Shown here piece by piece: positions 1 through 13,300 of a DNA stretch of 64,000 bases. The position numbers and the translations under genes are program-made. A model generated the notes under the pieces. That model saw only the letters and a program-made list of their open reading frames with translations. It did no database searches and was not told the DNA's origin. The number at the start of each line of letters is the position of its first letter. Position 1 is the first letter of the stretch. This DNA comes from Atopsyche davidsoni (Eukaryota; Arthropoda; Insecta; Trichoptera; Hydrobiosidae). The stretch covers positions 6,389,501-6,453,500 of the forward strand of contig JAILWY010000004.1 in the NCBI GenBank assembly GCA_022113835.1, written 5' to 3'.

Positions 1-825
1 GTATAAATCAATACTGCGTTTTAAGTATTACAAATAAGGCAGTACTCATCTTATTACCTTAAAATTAAAAATTACACTAGATCACTGGTTCCCAAAGTGG
101 TCAATATCGACTCCAAGGGTTCGATGACTGCGAAAAATAAAATTGGGGGTCCATGAACTGTAAATGGGGGTCTACGAGAGTGGATCCCATTTAAGCAGGT
201 CATCAGCAAAATTTAGACATTCCGTAAATATCATAATGCACCGAACACAGATTGTACCTATGTGCTTTGTGACGAATCGCCAAGATTCATGCCAAGTTTT
301 CACATTGGAATTTCAAGTATTTTATTATATTTAAGATATTAAAATGGAATTCCACCAAGTACTCTCTGTCAAAAATATAGATTTTATTAATGTAACTATA
401 TTTGCATTTTCTTTGTTTTTAATTAATAAAGGTACAATCAACTTTACATGTATTAAATCCACTGTACAGTTAACCCTATGAAAGTGAGTTGTTTTATATA
501 AGATGTCAAAAATATGTTTGAAGTTGATGAGATTGTAAAAATGCAATATTAGCAAGGCAGGGGGGGTCTACGAAAAACAGGAAAACTCGACAAGGGGTCT
601 ACGGGACAAAATAGTTTGGGAACCTATGCACTATATCAATTAAAGGTATTCCAAACTGACATTACCCTGATAATGCCATAGAGCTTGAGCAGATTACAAG
701 CATTCAACTCAACCGTAATTCTATATAAATCAATGCTGCGTTTGCGTATTAAAAATAAGGCAGTACTTATCCTGAAGCGTAGTACCTTAAAATAAAAAAA
801 ATTACACAAGATCAATAATAAGTAT
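1..825. repeat. Direct duplication of about 90 bp, one copy interrupted by a MITE
   Basis: Positions 1-82 and about 721-812 are diverged copies of one sequence: both contain TAAATCAAT(A/G)CTGCGTTT, then ATAAGGCAGTACT, a TACCTTAAAAT stretch and ATTACAC(T/A)AGATCA. The left copy is interrupted at 83-628 by a hAT-type MITE and resumes at 637 (CAATTAAAGGTATT). The right copy continues uninterrupted (CAATAATAAGTATT at 813). The right copy is therefore a paralogous empty site for the insertion. Confidence 0.7.
83..628. mobile_element. hAT-type non-autonomous element (MITE), 546 bp
   Basis: Terminal inverted repeats are CACTGGTTCCCAAAG on the left and CATAGGTTCCCAAAC when the right end is read in reverse. 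The flanking 8-bp target duplication is CACTAGAT (75-82) and CACTATAT (629-636), 7 of 8 matching. An 8-bp duplication and CA..GGTTCCCAAA termini are typical of hAT elements. Subterminal GGGGTCTACG-like motifs occur near both ends (about 171 and 594). There is no transposase, so it must have been moved by an enzyme made elsewhere. The uninterrupted duplicate at 721-825 supports the exact insertion point. Confidence 0.8.
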
Positions 826-3800
826 TTCTATTTCAGTGCTCGTTTCAATGCGTTTACACGTTTAGTCGATAAAAAATAAATCAAATGATTTTAAACATTA
901 AAAAATTAGGAGCAGATAACATGCGCACAATTCGTCCATTCTCAAGAAATTATGAGTTTGTATTTATTACCACAAAGTAGCACGTGTAAATGAATTTTTA
1001 CAATAAACAATAAAATTAAAACACTTACGAAAACGAAACTTAGAAAAGTAAAACGATTCTCACAAATATTTATGTGAATATTTTTTTAACATTTTTCACC
1101 AGAAGGGTTATTTTTACGGTTTTGCTTTTTTTATCTACCAGTGGAGTGTTTTCATATAATACGAACTTAATATATTCATTATTACTATTCTTGGGGACTG
1201 AACGCAAAGCTGCATTTTTAGATTAGAAATATATTACCCAGCGATTACGGCGCCCCGGGGACTCGACTATTAAGTCATCGCCATAACCACGTCGGTATGT
1301 TCCTGAGTAGCATTCCTAGAATCACGATGCTATCAGTGGCGGCGTGACAAAATTACACCGCGGGTAACTAGACACATGTAGATCGAGTATCTCACGTAAA
1401 TAACCGTGGTTCTGTCCAGGACGCCCATTTGTACCAAGCTGGCTCACGAGGCTTGCGACACTTCCTTGCTTGCCTGGCGTGACGTCATGGCGGCTGAGAC
1501 GCCATTTTGTGAGAGCCTCGCGTCAAGGGCGCCTCGCGAGACTTCCATGATCCACGCTGATCGCAGACGATTCTATTCTGACTGACAAGTAACGTAGAAA
1601 GCCTGCGTTGCTGGATAAATAATATTGCGATTAATCAGTTGCTTTGTGATTTAGGCGTGATGTCTTTTTTAAGCGATGGTGTGGGAACGGAGCTTGAATT
1701 TTCGTTTTGTTAGCCCGTGTATTTAATGACTGAATAAGTTTGCTTCTATTGAATAAAAATTTAATGCCAGTTTTATTGTATACCCGCGTGAATATTTACC
1801 ATAAAATTTTCATATTATTTTTACAACAAAAAAAAAGTTAGGTTTTCAAGTCTTCATATATATATATTTCGCTTGTACGTCCCTGTATAAAAATCTTAAA
1901 AGTATTTTGTCATTCTTAAAGGTGTGGCCAAAGAAGTGTATTATTAAAGATTCATCTCTCTTTATTGGCCAAGAATTCCTGAGTAATATAATCATACTTA
2001 TTAGTTATTATAAACATCCTGCTGTACAGCTATAAATATATTTAAAAAAACGGATAAAACATCAATTTTTTGCCAAAATCTCATACTAGATGCTTACACT
2101 CAAGTATTATCAGATTATAAATATTATATTGATTATAACGCTTCATTGTTTTTTTAGTACTTATTATATTTTTATGCTAAGTGATAAAAATTAATTCGGT
2201 TAAAAACAATCGCTACTTTTAATATATGGGTTAATATTTAATAGTTTAAATATCTATTTAGTCAGTGTTTTTATGTTATTAATTCACTCATAAAAACAAC
2301 AATAAATTCTTTTAAAAAGTTTAACGCAACACAGGTTGGTTTCGAACCCAATCACTTATGGTTTTCGTACACTGCAACTGACGGTGAATTTGAACCAGAA
2401 ACGATGGACCTTGTTTTGGCTAGAGATCTTTGACCCGCAGTCTTTATTAAAATAAATGTTTTTTTAAGACTATTAAATATAAATATTTATATTTTTTATA
2501 TCTTCTCGCTCTCTCGGTCTCCTTATCGAATTTTCACCTGACATCAATACTCGAATTTTCGATCGCACAGGTGCACCGCATTCCCCTATAGGTCGTCGCA
2601 CGGCCCGCAGTGTTCAGACACAATACTGTAAGCAGACTGCGCGGAGATGAAAGTGGGTCGTACGTGGTTATGCCACACCACCGCCGGCTACAGTACCTAC
2701 GTGCACAGCAATTCTCAGGCCCGGAGAAATGCCTTGGGTCCTTGCTTTTATACCACGACTCGAGTATCTCTAGATTGTATCTATCGAATCAATTGAATAA
2801 TATGAATTGGCACATTTTTTTTTCTCTTCTTGTGTTAAAATATATTGAGTTTTATATTGTTAAATATATATAGGCGCCTTCTGTAAAAAATAATGATTTT
2901 TTGGAGAGTCAGAAAGTCTATTTTTAAATACAATGTTTTGTGTCTGTATTTATCAATGATGTAAAGAAAATATAGTTTTACGGGGATTTTATATTTGTTT
3001 CATAAAAAAATCGTTTTCTTTTATATTGCATTTAAATTTAACACCGCTAATATATTTTTTTAAAATAATATTGCATTTTTTTATTAAAAATATAATATAC
3101 TTGTCCACTAATCTCTTTTTAATTCAGTTGTTGGTTTATGTCACAACTGGAAGGAAATTATTTTTTTACTGATTATAGCATGTTTAATCATTTTTTACCA
3201 ACAGACTAATTTTAATCTAATACCTATTTTATTTTATATATGCAATATTTTGACTCGTTTATGTAAATATCGTACTCGTAAATATTTTTTTATAATCATT
3301 GACTAATATGTATAATTTGCTAACATATCAATCAGTGTAATCAATTAATCCTATCATTTAAACTGATCTGGAGTTTGTAAGCAGTAAGTGATAAAACGTT
3401 AGTTTATAGAAAAATGTGTAAAAAAAAAACAGTTAACGGTAGCTTTGTAACGATTAGAATCGGGAAACATAAATTCAACTGTGAAGCTACCTACAACAGT
3501 GCCACAAACACCCATAAATTATTGATAAGACACTGTAAATTGGCTCAAACGTAAACATAACGTTGTCTTATGTTGTATTGTTTTACTATTATTTAAAAAA
3601 ATGCATTTCAAGTAATCATAGGAACTAACACAAGAGAAATTGTGTAGCTATTCAATCCTAAATTTTCATTCAGCGTTTTTAACCTGTATGTTGAGTTTTT
3701 TCAATACATTCAATATTTTTGACAAAAAACACTCGGTGTACATTTTAATATTTGAAATAAAATACTCTTGTGATTTTTCCGCGTTGTTAATTTTATTGGT

Positions 3801-4482
3801 GACCGGTTTCGCCAACCTTCCACGTTGGCACTATCAAACGAAGTGAAACTTTAAAAAATTGGTTTGATAATGCAAATAAAATTTAATATTTTTTAATACA
3901 ATTAAAAACTATGTCTAAAACACGCAAAGCTATTCGCGGTTTACTCGATTATCAAAATAAATTTCTTAAACGGACTTTGCAACTCGAAAATATATTTATT
4001 TCCGCACAGTGCCTATTTCTGTGATTGCATTGTTAGTATTTTTTCCCGAAGAATACCAAAGAAATTTCAATGCGTGGGGTCGTTTTTTAATGGACACATT
4101 ATCTCCATCACGTGCATGTACTTATTAAATTTGAGAACTCTGTAAAATAGTATATAATTAACGACAACTGTCAAAGCCTTCTTTGCTTTTTTATCTTATG
4201 GAGTCAAAGGCGCCTCGCCTATCCGTGTCAAGGATCGCCGTATCCATTGTTCTCACATCCGTGTGTGCGCAAATTTAGCCGTCGCGAAGGCGGTACGTGA
4301 CAAATGTCCTACGCGCACGAACCGGGCTATTAGAGGTCAAATTATTCATATTATCATATGTAATATTAATGCTGGCACAAAATTACCGGTCAACTTTTTA
4401 GGCTGCTAAGAATCGATGACCTGCTAAATGGAGTCAAAAACTATTTTTTCAGCAAGGAAAAAATCTTTATTGTATATTTTTC
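637..4482. other. No gene recognised; AT-rich DNA with two GC-rich islands
   Basis: This is AT-rich sequence with no open frame that looks conserved. Two islands stand out in base composition: 1235-1620 (entered separately) and about 2510-2770, which has CpG-rich text and is probably the remnant of an interspersed repeat. The rest holds homopolymer tracts only. Confidence 0.5.
1235..1620. promoter_or_regulatory. GC-rich island with a perfect CRE palindrome
   Basis: This is a CpG-rich block in AT-rich surroundings. It contains TGACGTCA at 1480-1487, directly followed by ATGGCGGC, and GCCATTTTG about 20 bp later. CREB/ATF sites and YY1-like GCCAT motifs are common in promoters. No start codon, TATA box or exon is recognised, so a promoter or enhancer role is inference. 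It could also be an old repeat. Confidence 0.25.
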
Positions 4483-4550
4483 TTCTTCGGGTGCTTCTCA
4501 TCATAAGAGTGTGATGACCATATCACTGAATAAGTCTGTTCACATTATTA
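4483..4550 (+). repeat. Fragment of interspersed repeat family R-A
   Basis: The text around TTCTTCGGGTGCTTCTC followed by GATGACCATATCACTGAATA matches the head of the repeat seen more fully at 22676-22965 and 61157-61465. Only the first 70 bp or so are recognisable here. Confidence 0.5.
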
Positions 4551-4570
4551 TCAGGGTAAATAGTATAGAA

Positions 4571-4969
4571 CAGTGGCTCTCAATTTATTTTGGCCCATGG
4601 ACCCCCTTTCATAGTCAAAACTTGCCTACGGACCCTGGGTGAAAAACTACATAAATTCATATTATAGACTAGTTGGTGCAAGTATCGACTCTATTAACCT
4701 ACCTGACTCACCGCGATGCCTGTTATTACTTGTATTTTATGCACCTGTTTATGTTTATATTTTACTTAAGACGTAAAAATCGCTAATAATGTATTCATTG
4801 TTATTTATTTTAACTTCCATATTGATAAAAATGTGTCACGTTTTTTTAATTTCATATTAAAACCTTGCGCGGACCCCCTGACGTTGTTCAGGGATTTTAT
4901 TCGATTTTAATTATCTGAATGATCCCAAGGACCCCCTGGGGTCCGTAGGGGCCACTTTGAGAAGCACTG
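4571..4969. mobile_element. hAT-type MITE, 399 bp, with exact 8-bp target duplication
   Basis: The left terminus CAGTGGCTCTCAAT pairs with the right terminus, read in reverse as CAGTGCTTCTCAAA. An exact 8-bp target duplication GTATAGAA lies at 4563-4570 and 4970-4977. Subterminal GGACCCCC/GGGGTCC motifs lie near both ends. There is no coding capacity. The termini differ from the element at 83-628, so this is a separate family. The perfect duplication suggests a younger insertion than the first. Confidence 0.88.
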
Positions 4970-4977
4970 GTATAGAA

Positions 4978-7900
4978 GGTCCCCACGTCCTTCGTATTAG
5001 GTATTTCGTATGATAATATTTTGAAGCCGGTCTCAGCACGGCGACGCTGGAGGAAAGTGAACTACAAGAGGCTCAAGACAGAATTATCTGACTTTTTCAG
5101 ATAGTTTCAACCAATTAGTTTTTCGTATTTGTTGATTGTCTTTTATGAATTCCTATTTGCTCATTTCTTAGGAATATGCGAGCGTAATTGCACAGTGCAG
5201 GCCGCGGTCAACAAACGCAGCACTACAGTTAGAGGTCCGAAAGGCGGTTGAGCGAAGCGGCCACACAGGCTATGATAGTGTTTGCATATCTATTACTAAA
5301 GCCCTCTACACACGCTGCGACACAACTGACAACCTGACTTGGTCAACGATGTAAAAAAATCTTAAATTTTAAAATGATATACGGACTTGGAACTATTTTA
5401 CATTATTTGATGGTTATATATATCCGCTGATCCTGCTCGCAGGTTATGAGGCTTAGGTTGTAGTATACCTGTGTTTTTGTTGTGTAGAAATCTCTTTACT
5501 TCATGCGTTATATATGAAATCGTATAAAGAAATAAATTAAATTAATAGCCATCACAAAAATAAAATAATATTAAACAAGTAAGCATAGAGAAACTAGTAG
5601 AATCCGTTTTTGCGTTATTTACTCGGGTTAAACCATAAAAAAAAACACTCACAATAAAGGGATGTTATTGAGTAATTGCAAATCGGTTGCAAGTTGTATC
5701 ACTTCATGTGCAGCAAGCTTATGTTTTATACTTAAGCTTGCTGCGACAATCAAATAGTAACTACTCTATAGCTTACTTTTTTCCGTTATTTACTTAGGCT
5801 ATACGACCAACATTAAGGGACGCTATTAGTTGATTGTAAATATGTTGCACGTTATGTTTTCCTTCATTTGAGCATGGAGACACTTTATAAAATGAAATTT
5901 AAAAATGCTTTGTTACATACGTATATAAACTCGGGAACATACGGTTGACAAGCAGCATATTTAGACTACGCTATTAGGCGATCAAAGAAGAAGTATACTC
6001 GTATTAACTTGCGGTTTTAACCTTTGCTCGTAGTTAATTTTACAGTACAAATAAAGCATCATTCACTAAATAAAGTATATATTTTCGAGTCACAGCAAAG
6101 TCTGTCGACAGACAGTACGACCGCACTGCTTCATTGCAGTGGCCAAGAAAAGGTTAGAGGTCGATAAGAGTAGCAAGTCGAATACTAAGGAAGCTCATTT
6201 ATACTTATTATTTTATAAGTATATTTATTTTTAAATTTCTACCATACAAAAATTATCCCAAGCAGTAATGAACAAAAAGGCTATAGTTGCAAAATGTTGC
6301 AGCCATTAAACAACCAATGGAATCGCCAGTCTCTTAAATGCTGAAATATTTAAGATAATATGCGCCTATTGTCTGTCTTTAAATAATACTCGTAAAAGTC
6401 TATTGTGCAGTGTTCGATCGATTTTCATAACCGCACAATCTGATTCTGATGAAGTTCATTGTGTTTTATTTAAAATATACTAAAACATAGTCTAATACTA
6501 TTTTAAATTGATTTGATGCAATATGACATTTCATATAGAAAAATCAATGACACGAATATATTTTAAGCTTTTAACGATATTTTCTGAGGATTATGCAACA
6601 TACATTTAAGAAAAGCATGAGATTTTTTTTTGGTTGAAATAATTTCACCTTGCCCCTGTGAGTTGCAGCGAAGGATGCACTTTCACGCGCTCCAACAGGA
6701 AGTGATTATTAATATTCAAACGTGCATTTAATGTTATGCAGTTTCTATGCCATAACTACTTGCGCGTATTAGAAATTTACGCTCCTTGTGTTTTCTGAGA
6801 CAGCGGATGTGTCACAAGGAAGTGCTGCCATATCGGACGCTGCGCCTTATGCGTTGACATTAATAATTCAAAGGAGTCAATGAACAGGAGTCGATGTACT
6901 CGCCTGCATGCAAAGTGACATAATCAATTCAATGAAACTGAAGCATTCTTGACGCGTGGCTCAAGCTTGCGTGAAGACAATGTTGTACATTTCCCTTTAA
7001 GGGTCTTGCTACCTAACCTTGCCGTTTGACCGTTTTACCTGGCGAAATCCCATTTGATTAATTTAATTGTCACTTTATTTTTCTGTGTCGAAAGTTGATT
7101 TTTATAGAGTATTGAAAAAACTATAAATTATATATCAATTAACGTCCATTTTCAGGGTAAAATAAAATGTTGAAGATGTTGAAAAATTGGATAAAATGAC
7201 GACTTTTCAAAACCAAAGTTTGTTTCTAAAATAATATATATAATTATAATATATTTCTATAATAATATTTTAATTCCAATTGAAAAAAAGACTTTTAAAT
7301 ATTTAGGACTCTTGGAAAAAGGACATGATGAATCTCCAAATTCCTACACTTCAATCGGAAAAACACATATTTATCATATTATTTACAAGAGATAAAAATA
7401 TATTTTGTTCGGAAGAAGGGATGTATATAACTTTTTTCATTTAAATTTCATTGATTGCTGCAGTCGATTTTTCGCAAAACGGACCAGAAAATTACCAAAA
7501 AAACTCGAATATGGGACTTAGGCCCTCAAGCACTACACCCATCGCGACACAACTTGCAATTTTTAAAATTTGCTTTAGCAAAACCATAGAAAACTCTCAA
7601 ATAAAAGGGGCGCCTTTGGTTTCAAGCCGTATCGCTGCGTGTGTAGCCGGCTTTATGAAAATTACAAATGCACAAGTAGATACCGTAATTGCACTTTCGA
7701 TTCAAATGTTCATGTGTTTCGGCTTCAAGCATTATCCTGAGGTACTGTTCTCTAATAGATTATTTATGTGACAAGCTATTTGATACAACTTACGCGATGT
7801 GATTACAAAATGCCACAGCGATCTCATGATCTCCCCATAATTCACAGAATTTTAGAGCGAAGCTATTTTTTTACTCCACAAATATTATTTTTTATCGCTT

Positions 7901-8040
7901 TCAGCTTTGTCAACATGCTGAGTTGGCATCTTTACATAGCATATATTATATTCAATATTAATTTTTACCCAAACTTTTTATGAAACTTAGTACACCGCAT
8001 TGTTGGTCCGACACCCCGTAGGTCCATCCCGTGTGATTCA
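4978..8040. other. No gene recognised
   Basis: This is AT-rich DNA. The stretch 5297-5342 (AAGCCCTCTACACACGCTGC and following bases) recurs at 36523-36570 and is a fragment of an unidentified dispersed repeat. An open frame of about 106 codons at 7451-7771 starts at a non-ATG codon and shows no domain. Nothing else stands out. Confidence 0.45.
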
Positions 8041-8050
8041 GGGCCAGCCG

Positions 8051-8160
8051 TCACCCCCCGCCCCCTTCCCACCCTTCCCGACCCCCTCTCCACCCTCTTT
8101 CCACCCCTTCCCCTCCTCAACCCCTTCTCCTCCCCACCTCCAGCCCCGCCCCCGCCCGCG
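8051..8160. repeat. Pyrimidine-rich low-complexity tract
   Basis: About 110 bp are almost entirely C and T on the + strand, with runs such as CACCCCCCGCCCCCTTCCC. The strand asymmetry makes frames open on both strands by chance. A tract of this kind can adopt triplex (H-DNA) structure in vitro; whether it does so here is unknown. Confidence 0.7.
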
Positions 8161-8277
8161 GGGAATGCGGCTCCATCGCGCCCATCGCGAGGAATGCGGC
8201 TTGGCGTGGCCGAGACAACTCGGTGCCGAGTGTCAAACCCAACAAACTCAGAATATGAAGTGTTCTGACCCACTTTT

Positions 8278-8375
8278 GGCTGGCACGCTGGTGCAGTGGT
8301 CGGAGACGCTGTTGGTTCAATCCCCTTTGCCCCAAGTAAATCCCTGATCGATACTCGTGACATATCATATATCGA
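8278..8375 (+). mobile_element. tRNA-derived SINE head
   Basis: An A-box-like stretch (GGCACGCTGGTGCAGTGGTC, about 8282-8301) is followed by a good B box (GGTTCAATCC, 8314-8323). The flanks do not pair as an acceptor stem, so this is a SINE promoter rather than a functional tRNA. The body after the B box is short and leads into AT-rich DNA. Confidence 0.55.
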
Positions 8376-8399
8376 GCTATGTGGATACCCTCCGGTCAA

Positions 8400-10071
8400 T
8401 CGACCCTGTCCTTAAGTATTATTTTAATATTTCGTTATTGTAAGTCATTTCACATAATATATTAATCTATGTATGTATTCATTTAAATCGTTTTACTTAC
8501 TGCCGTTAAGTTAAAGTTTAAATTTAATATTTAAGCGAAAAATGAAAAAAAAAAATCATTCACCCGCCAAATAGCTTCTATTCATTATTCAATAACTCGC
8601 CTAGGTGAACGTCAAAATATTAAACGCTGAATGCAGCCATCGATCACCGGTCCATCTAAAAAACCGACCGAGCATTCCTCGGTGACCTTCAGCCAGCAGC
8701 CGGGACCGTTACTCCATCATGACACCGCTTTTTTCCATCGGAGACATTAGGCGCTCTTGCCGCGTGGGCTGCGGCCTTTCACGTCCAGTGACAAAATGGA
8801 AACCAATCACCATATTCCTACTTTTAAACGTTTCGAATTCCTCATTTAATTCCTCCGTAATGTTTCGTAAGCATACACGGTGTTTCCAAACTCAAAGTGT
8901 ACTTTTTTAAATTTATTACTACCTTTGAATGCTTTGAATTCCTAGTTTCAAATATCCAATCACCATTTTCTTACCTTTTACTAATGTTAAATTCCTTGTT
9001 TCATAATATTTAATCTTATGACGTCGATTTCTCATATTATTACCTTTTAATTGTTCAAATTCCTTAACTTTACATATTGAGTGACGTTTCTGGATTTACA
9101 ATAAAAAAAATTACTTTTATTATTAAGTCATAGTGTGTTTATTTTGACGACCTATAAAAAAATGCATTATTACTTAGCGTTTATTTTTCAATGAATACAC
9201 ATTTATATAAATACTTGTAAATATTTAACATGACCTATCTCTTTTTAATAAAACAAAAAAGTCAAACTACGTTAGTTTCTTTTTTTATTATTTTCAAAGT
9301 GATTTATATGATCTTATACAATATTTCATCACAGCCCCTTAAAATATTATCAACAAATACAAAACAAATCTCTAAAAATATATACACAAAATAAATAATA
9401 GATTTCCATTTAGGTATATTCACGCTACCTCATTTTTTTTTTGCTTCATTTTTGTGATTTGTATCAAACTTTTTTTTAAACATATAAACGAAAGTGTCAA
9501 CGTTTTTTAAAGATACTGTGAGTTTTGAATCATTCTACTCGTGTGCTGCACCTGCAGTAATGACCAACGAAAATAATTGCCACCTCGGAACAATCTCATT
9601 CTGCCCACTTGGGAATAAATGGTGTGAAATAGATAACGAGATGCGCGACAAATTATTTAACCAAACGGGAAGCAAAGCCTACGCTTCACCTAAAACAGGT
9701 GAATATGAGTTTTATTAGATTTCTTCTCTTTTGGCTGCTGGTTTATTGGTTGATTTACATTCCGGAATTGAACTCTATCCATATAAAGCACACATTGTAG
9801 GTTAATATATTTCAGACATCGTTAAGACTTGAATGTAAAATATTATTGCTAATTCAGCTTGATTATTTTTTATTCTATCTCAAGTTCATCTAGCATTATA
9901 GTAAATTGATTTTCGTAACATCAATATATATTTTTAGAAATTCTGTGTTCTTTGGATCCCTGAAAATGGTCCAAGTACCTAGACTGCCCCCAAAAACCTA
10001 CAAACAATAGATTTATGCGATACGAAATTGCTTGTCTTCTTACAGAAATAATCATACATTTATAAAAATAT
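8400..10071. other. No gene recognised; one small unidentified open frame
   Basis: This is AT-rich. The block 8640-8790 is GC-rich and shares the motif GAGGAATGCTCGG (in reverse) with 19855-19885, so it is probably repeat-derived. The open frame 9494-9718 (74 codons, starting at GTG; first ATG at 9560) has five cysteines and coding-like composition but matches no family I know. The segment 9950-10010 resembles the dispersed repeat at 62820-62940. Confidence 0.35.
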
Positions 10072-10301
10072 AATATAATGATAAAAGTACCTTTGTATTT
10101 TGTCTTCATTTTGAGTTTATTAAAATTATTTGCATTACTAGTTTCGACCCAATACACTGGGTCATCATCGGATGCATAACTAAACTGTTTAGTTAAGCAT
10201 CTGATGATGACCCAGTGTATTGGGTCGAAACTAGTAATGCAAATAATTTTAATAAACTCAAAATGAAAACAAAATACAAAGGTACTTTTATCATTATAAT
10301 A
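10072..10301. repeat. Large near-perfect palindrome (foldback or MITE), arms of about 114 bp
   Basis: The two arms are inverted copies meeting at about 10186/10187 (centre TAACTAAACTGTTTAGTTA). The same peptide frame is therefore open on both strands. Mismatches are few. Each arm contains CTGATGA, a 6-bp stem GACCCA/TGGGTC and then GAAAC, the order of the hammerhead ribozyme core, though with one extra base after CTGATGA. It could extrude as a cruciform or, if transcribed, fold into one long hairpin. It may be a foldback element or an inverted dimer of a small repeat. No target duplication is clear. Confidence 0.85.
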
Positions 10302-13300
10302 ATGGATCTTCACGAATCAAACGCCTCGTCCCTCAACAAGTTTATAAAAATATTTCTTAACCTTGTCGATTCTATTGATAAATTATGTATGCATTAAAAA
10401 AACCGTTGAATCGGATAAAACACTTTGTTTTGGGAGATTTGGGTTATGTTTGATTACGACTAAGGCATTTATATTTCAAATCATGTATTACGTATCGAAA
10501 TGACCGCTGCTGTGGCTAACTTACAACGAAACAAGCAAGAGCATAATGAAATGAATTATGAGATAAACAACCATCAAATTTTATGTACTCATGAGTTTTA
10601 GATATAAAATAATTGACTACGCCCCTGACCCTTCCAACTCCGATCATTAGTTTGGTGACGTAATTGTATTGGAGGCTAACCTCGCGGTGACGTCAACCTT
10701 ATCCTCTTCGCCTCTGAGATAAACACATACCTGTATGCACGACCCTGCATTTTTTTCTGTTGCAATATGAACTCATCTCCGTCGGTAAAAAAAAAATGGT
10801 AAAAATAAATTTATATTGATTACGTTTTACGTCTAGGAAGAATGATGATGCTGTTAAAGGCACGAGTATATACTCAATATAATTTATTATGCTTGTAAAA
10901 AGAGACAGTGAGTTTATTTTATTTTTCAACGGCCAATGTCGAGGTGACGAATGTGCGATTATTACCTCCGCCACAATCAAAGAGAAAATTTATTTTTAAA
11001 AAAATACGAAGGCCTATTGCCTTTATTTCTTTAACATACAAACCTACTTAGGTTTTACCTGGTCATTTTAAGATTTATGCAAATTTTATTGTCAGATTAG
11101 AGATATTAATGTATTGGTATTTATATTGTCATTTTTTCTGTTTTAAAACATAATATAAACCTTTTATTTTGACTGGCTTTAAATTCGAAATTTTTCAAGA
11201 AACGTGACTGCAGAAAAAAAAGCTAATTTTTGTAGTACTCGAAACAGGCCATTTTAAATGATTATAATTGAAATAATAATAAACATTTGTCGTCATGTCG
11301 TTGAAAGTGCTTTTAACACACTATAAATTCTGCAAATTAATCTGTCAAGAAGTTATTCGCATGTAGTTACTAATGTCTAAATCTACTGCTAGTGTATTAG
11401 GTTTATAAGGCATAAAGTAATTGTAAGCTCAAGTGCTTTCGAATATTCGTAAACTAACCTAAGATTAATCTACGCACTATAAAAAGCTGTCCGAGAATGA
11501 CGGACTCTAACGGAAATAAATATATTAATCTAGTGCTGTGATTAATGTATAGAAATGATAATACGCATGTATTAACAGAGTTAAGAAATCCAGTTCATTT
11601 TTTAAGTACTTAAGCATTGATATGTGCAATTATTGCTGTAATAGGAACCTGCGTTTAGACCCAATTATATATAAGTATTAAAAATAATATTTCTAATTAT
11701 TTAATTATTTCCTATTGCATCAAACACTATTCTGAATTCTGAGGTCAAAAAAATGGCCGTGCTAGTTACAATCAATAAGATACTTTGTTGGCTTCAGTCT
11801 TTGAATACAAAATCATTAATTTAAATCACGTCTTATTTTAAGTAGACTCGTCATTGGTGTAGTTAAAATTTTTTTAGTCATTAACTATGTAAGCACTTGA
11901 GAACAACATTATTGTAAATTTGAAGATACTAAGCTTTTTTTTTATATAGACATACAATAGTTTAAGGTAGCTAAAGACATATGAAACTATTCTTGAAGTC
12001 AATTCTTAATCATATGTTTATAATAAAAGCTTAAAAAAATAAAGAGCTTTATTTATAGTATTACGTCAAAATAAATGTTATTTTTTTTATAAGGTTTTTA
12101 ACAAAAAATATATATCTCAAGAAATTAACTGCTCTAAATAAAATAACTTTATCTCTGTGTATGTAGTAAACATTTGTGGTTACTGCTAGTTTTTAATTTA
12201 TTGATTTATTATTATTATTAATTCTGTTTTACACTTTAGATAATCGTGTACAAAAGGAATAAGATATTTCATTACATTATTGTAAAGACCATGTGTATCT
12301 TTACCAAATTATTAATATTTTTTTTGTAACAATTATTTTGAAAAAATATGAACATCCATTATTATTATACAGCGTCATTTATAACTTCTTATATCCAAAA
12401 CGTAGATTTAACTACTAATTTTCGATCTTGTCTAAGTAAAGTCTTCATGGAGTATATTTTACAAACATACTTAAAAATGCTTGCATCTCGTTTCAGTTGG
12501 CGTGTCTTTCTTTACAATAACTTTTTTTCTGATTCTAATCAGTCGTTTCAATGCAATCCGTAAAATTTATTCAGTAGTATGTTGTACTGGTCATACGAGT
12601 ATATTTACAATACAACCTTGCAATCAGCTGATGGTATACTGAAAAAAAAAACACTACATGCAGAGTTACACGATAAGCCTTATTTAGAGGTCAGCAAATA
12701 TCATTAATCACAGACCAAATATTACAACGTCAAAGTTATTCAATCGCGGGGATTTATTTATATTGAAGTTTTTTTTTTAATTACGAATAAACGAGACGGT
12801 ACTTACTACTAAAGCAGTATTTATTCCAGTCAGGAAGTGCAATTAGTATCTAAATATATTTTAAAATCGACTTTTGATTTGCAAGCAAGCCTGCACCGTA
12901 CAATATACAAAACGGTTTTAAACTCGTCACACAATATATTTTTTTTAAATATTTAATTTTACTGAAGTACCACGCAATATCGTGACGTCATAGTGTTGAT
13001 ATATCGGAGTATGAAAGTAATATTCGTATTTCTAAAATGATCACAAACATACTTGAATTTACTTGTACACATTTTTTTTGATACGTTTAATACTTCAACA
13101 GTAAAGGCAGGTTGAAATATGTGAAACGAGTTCGGAATCACTCTGTATACAATCAGCTACCTGTTTCCTTGAGAATTTTTTTTCTTTCATACTGTTGTGT
13201 ACATGGTAAGTGATGTGCATACAAGAAAAGAGTCGCTTAATTTGGGGTTACCTGTGTACCTTCACCATGTACCTGCGCGAAAGTATGTAGGTCAGAGACG

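Noticed and set aside
7965..8399. Proline/glycine-rich frames of 83-144 codons on both strands
   Set aside because: They span a pyrimidine-rich low-complexity tract and a SINE head; no conserved protein feature.
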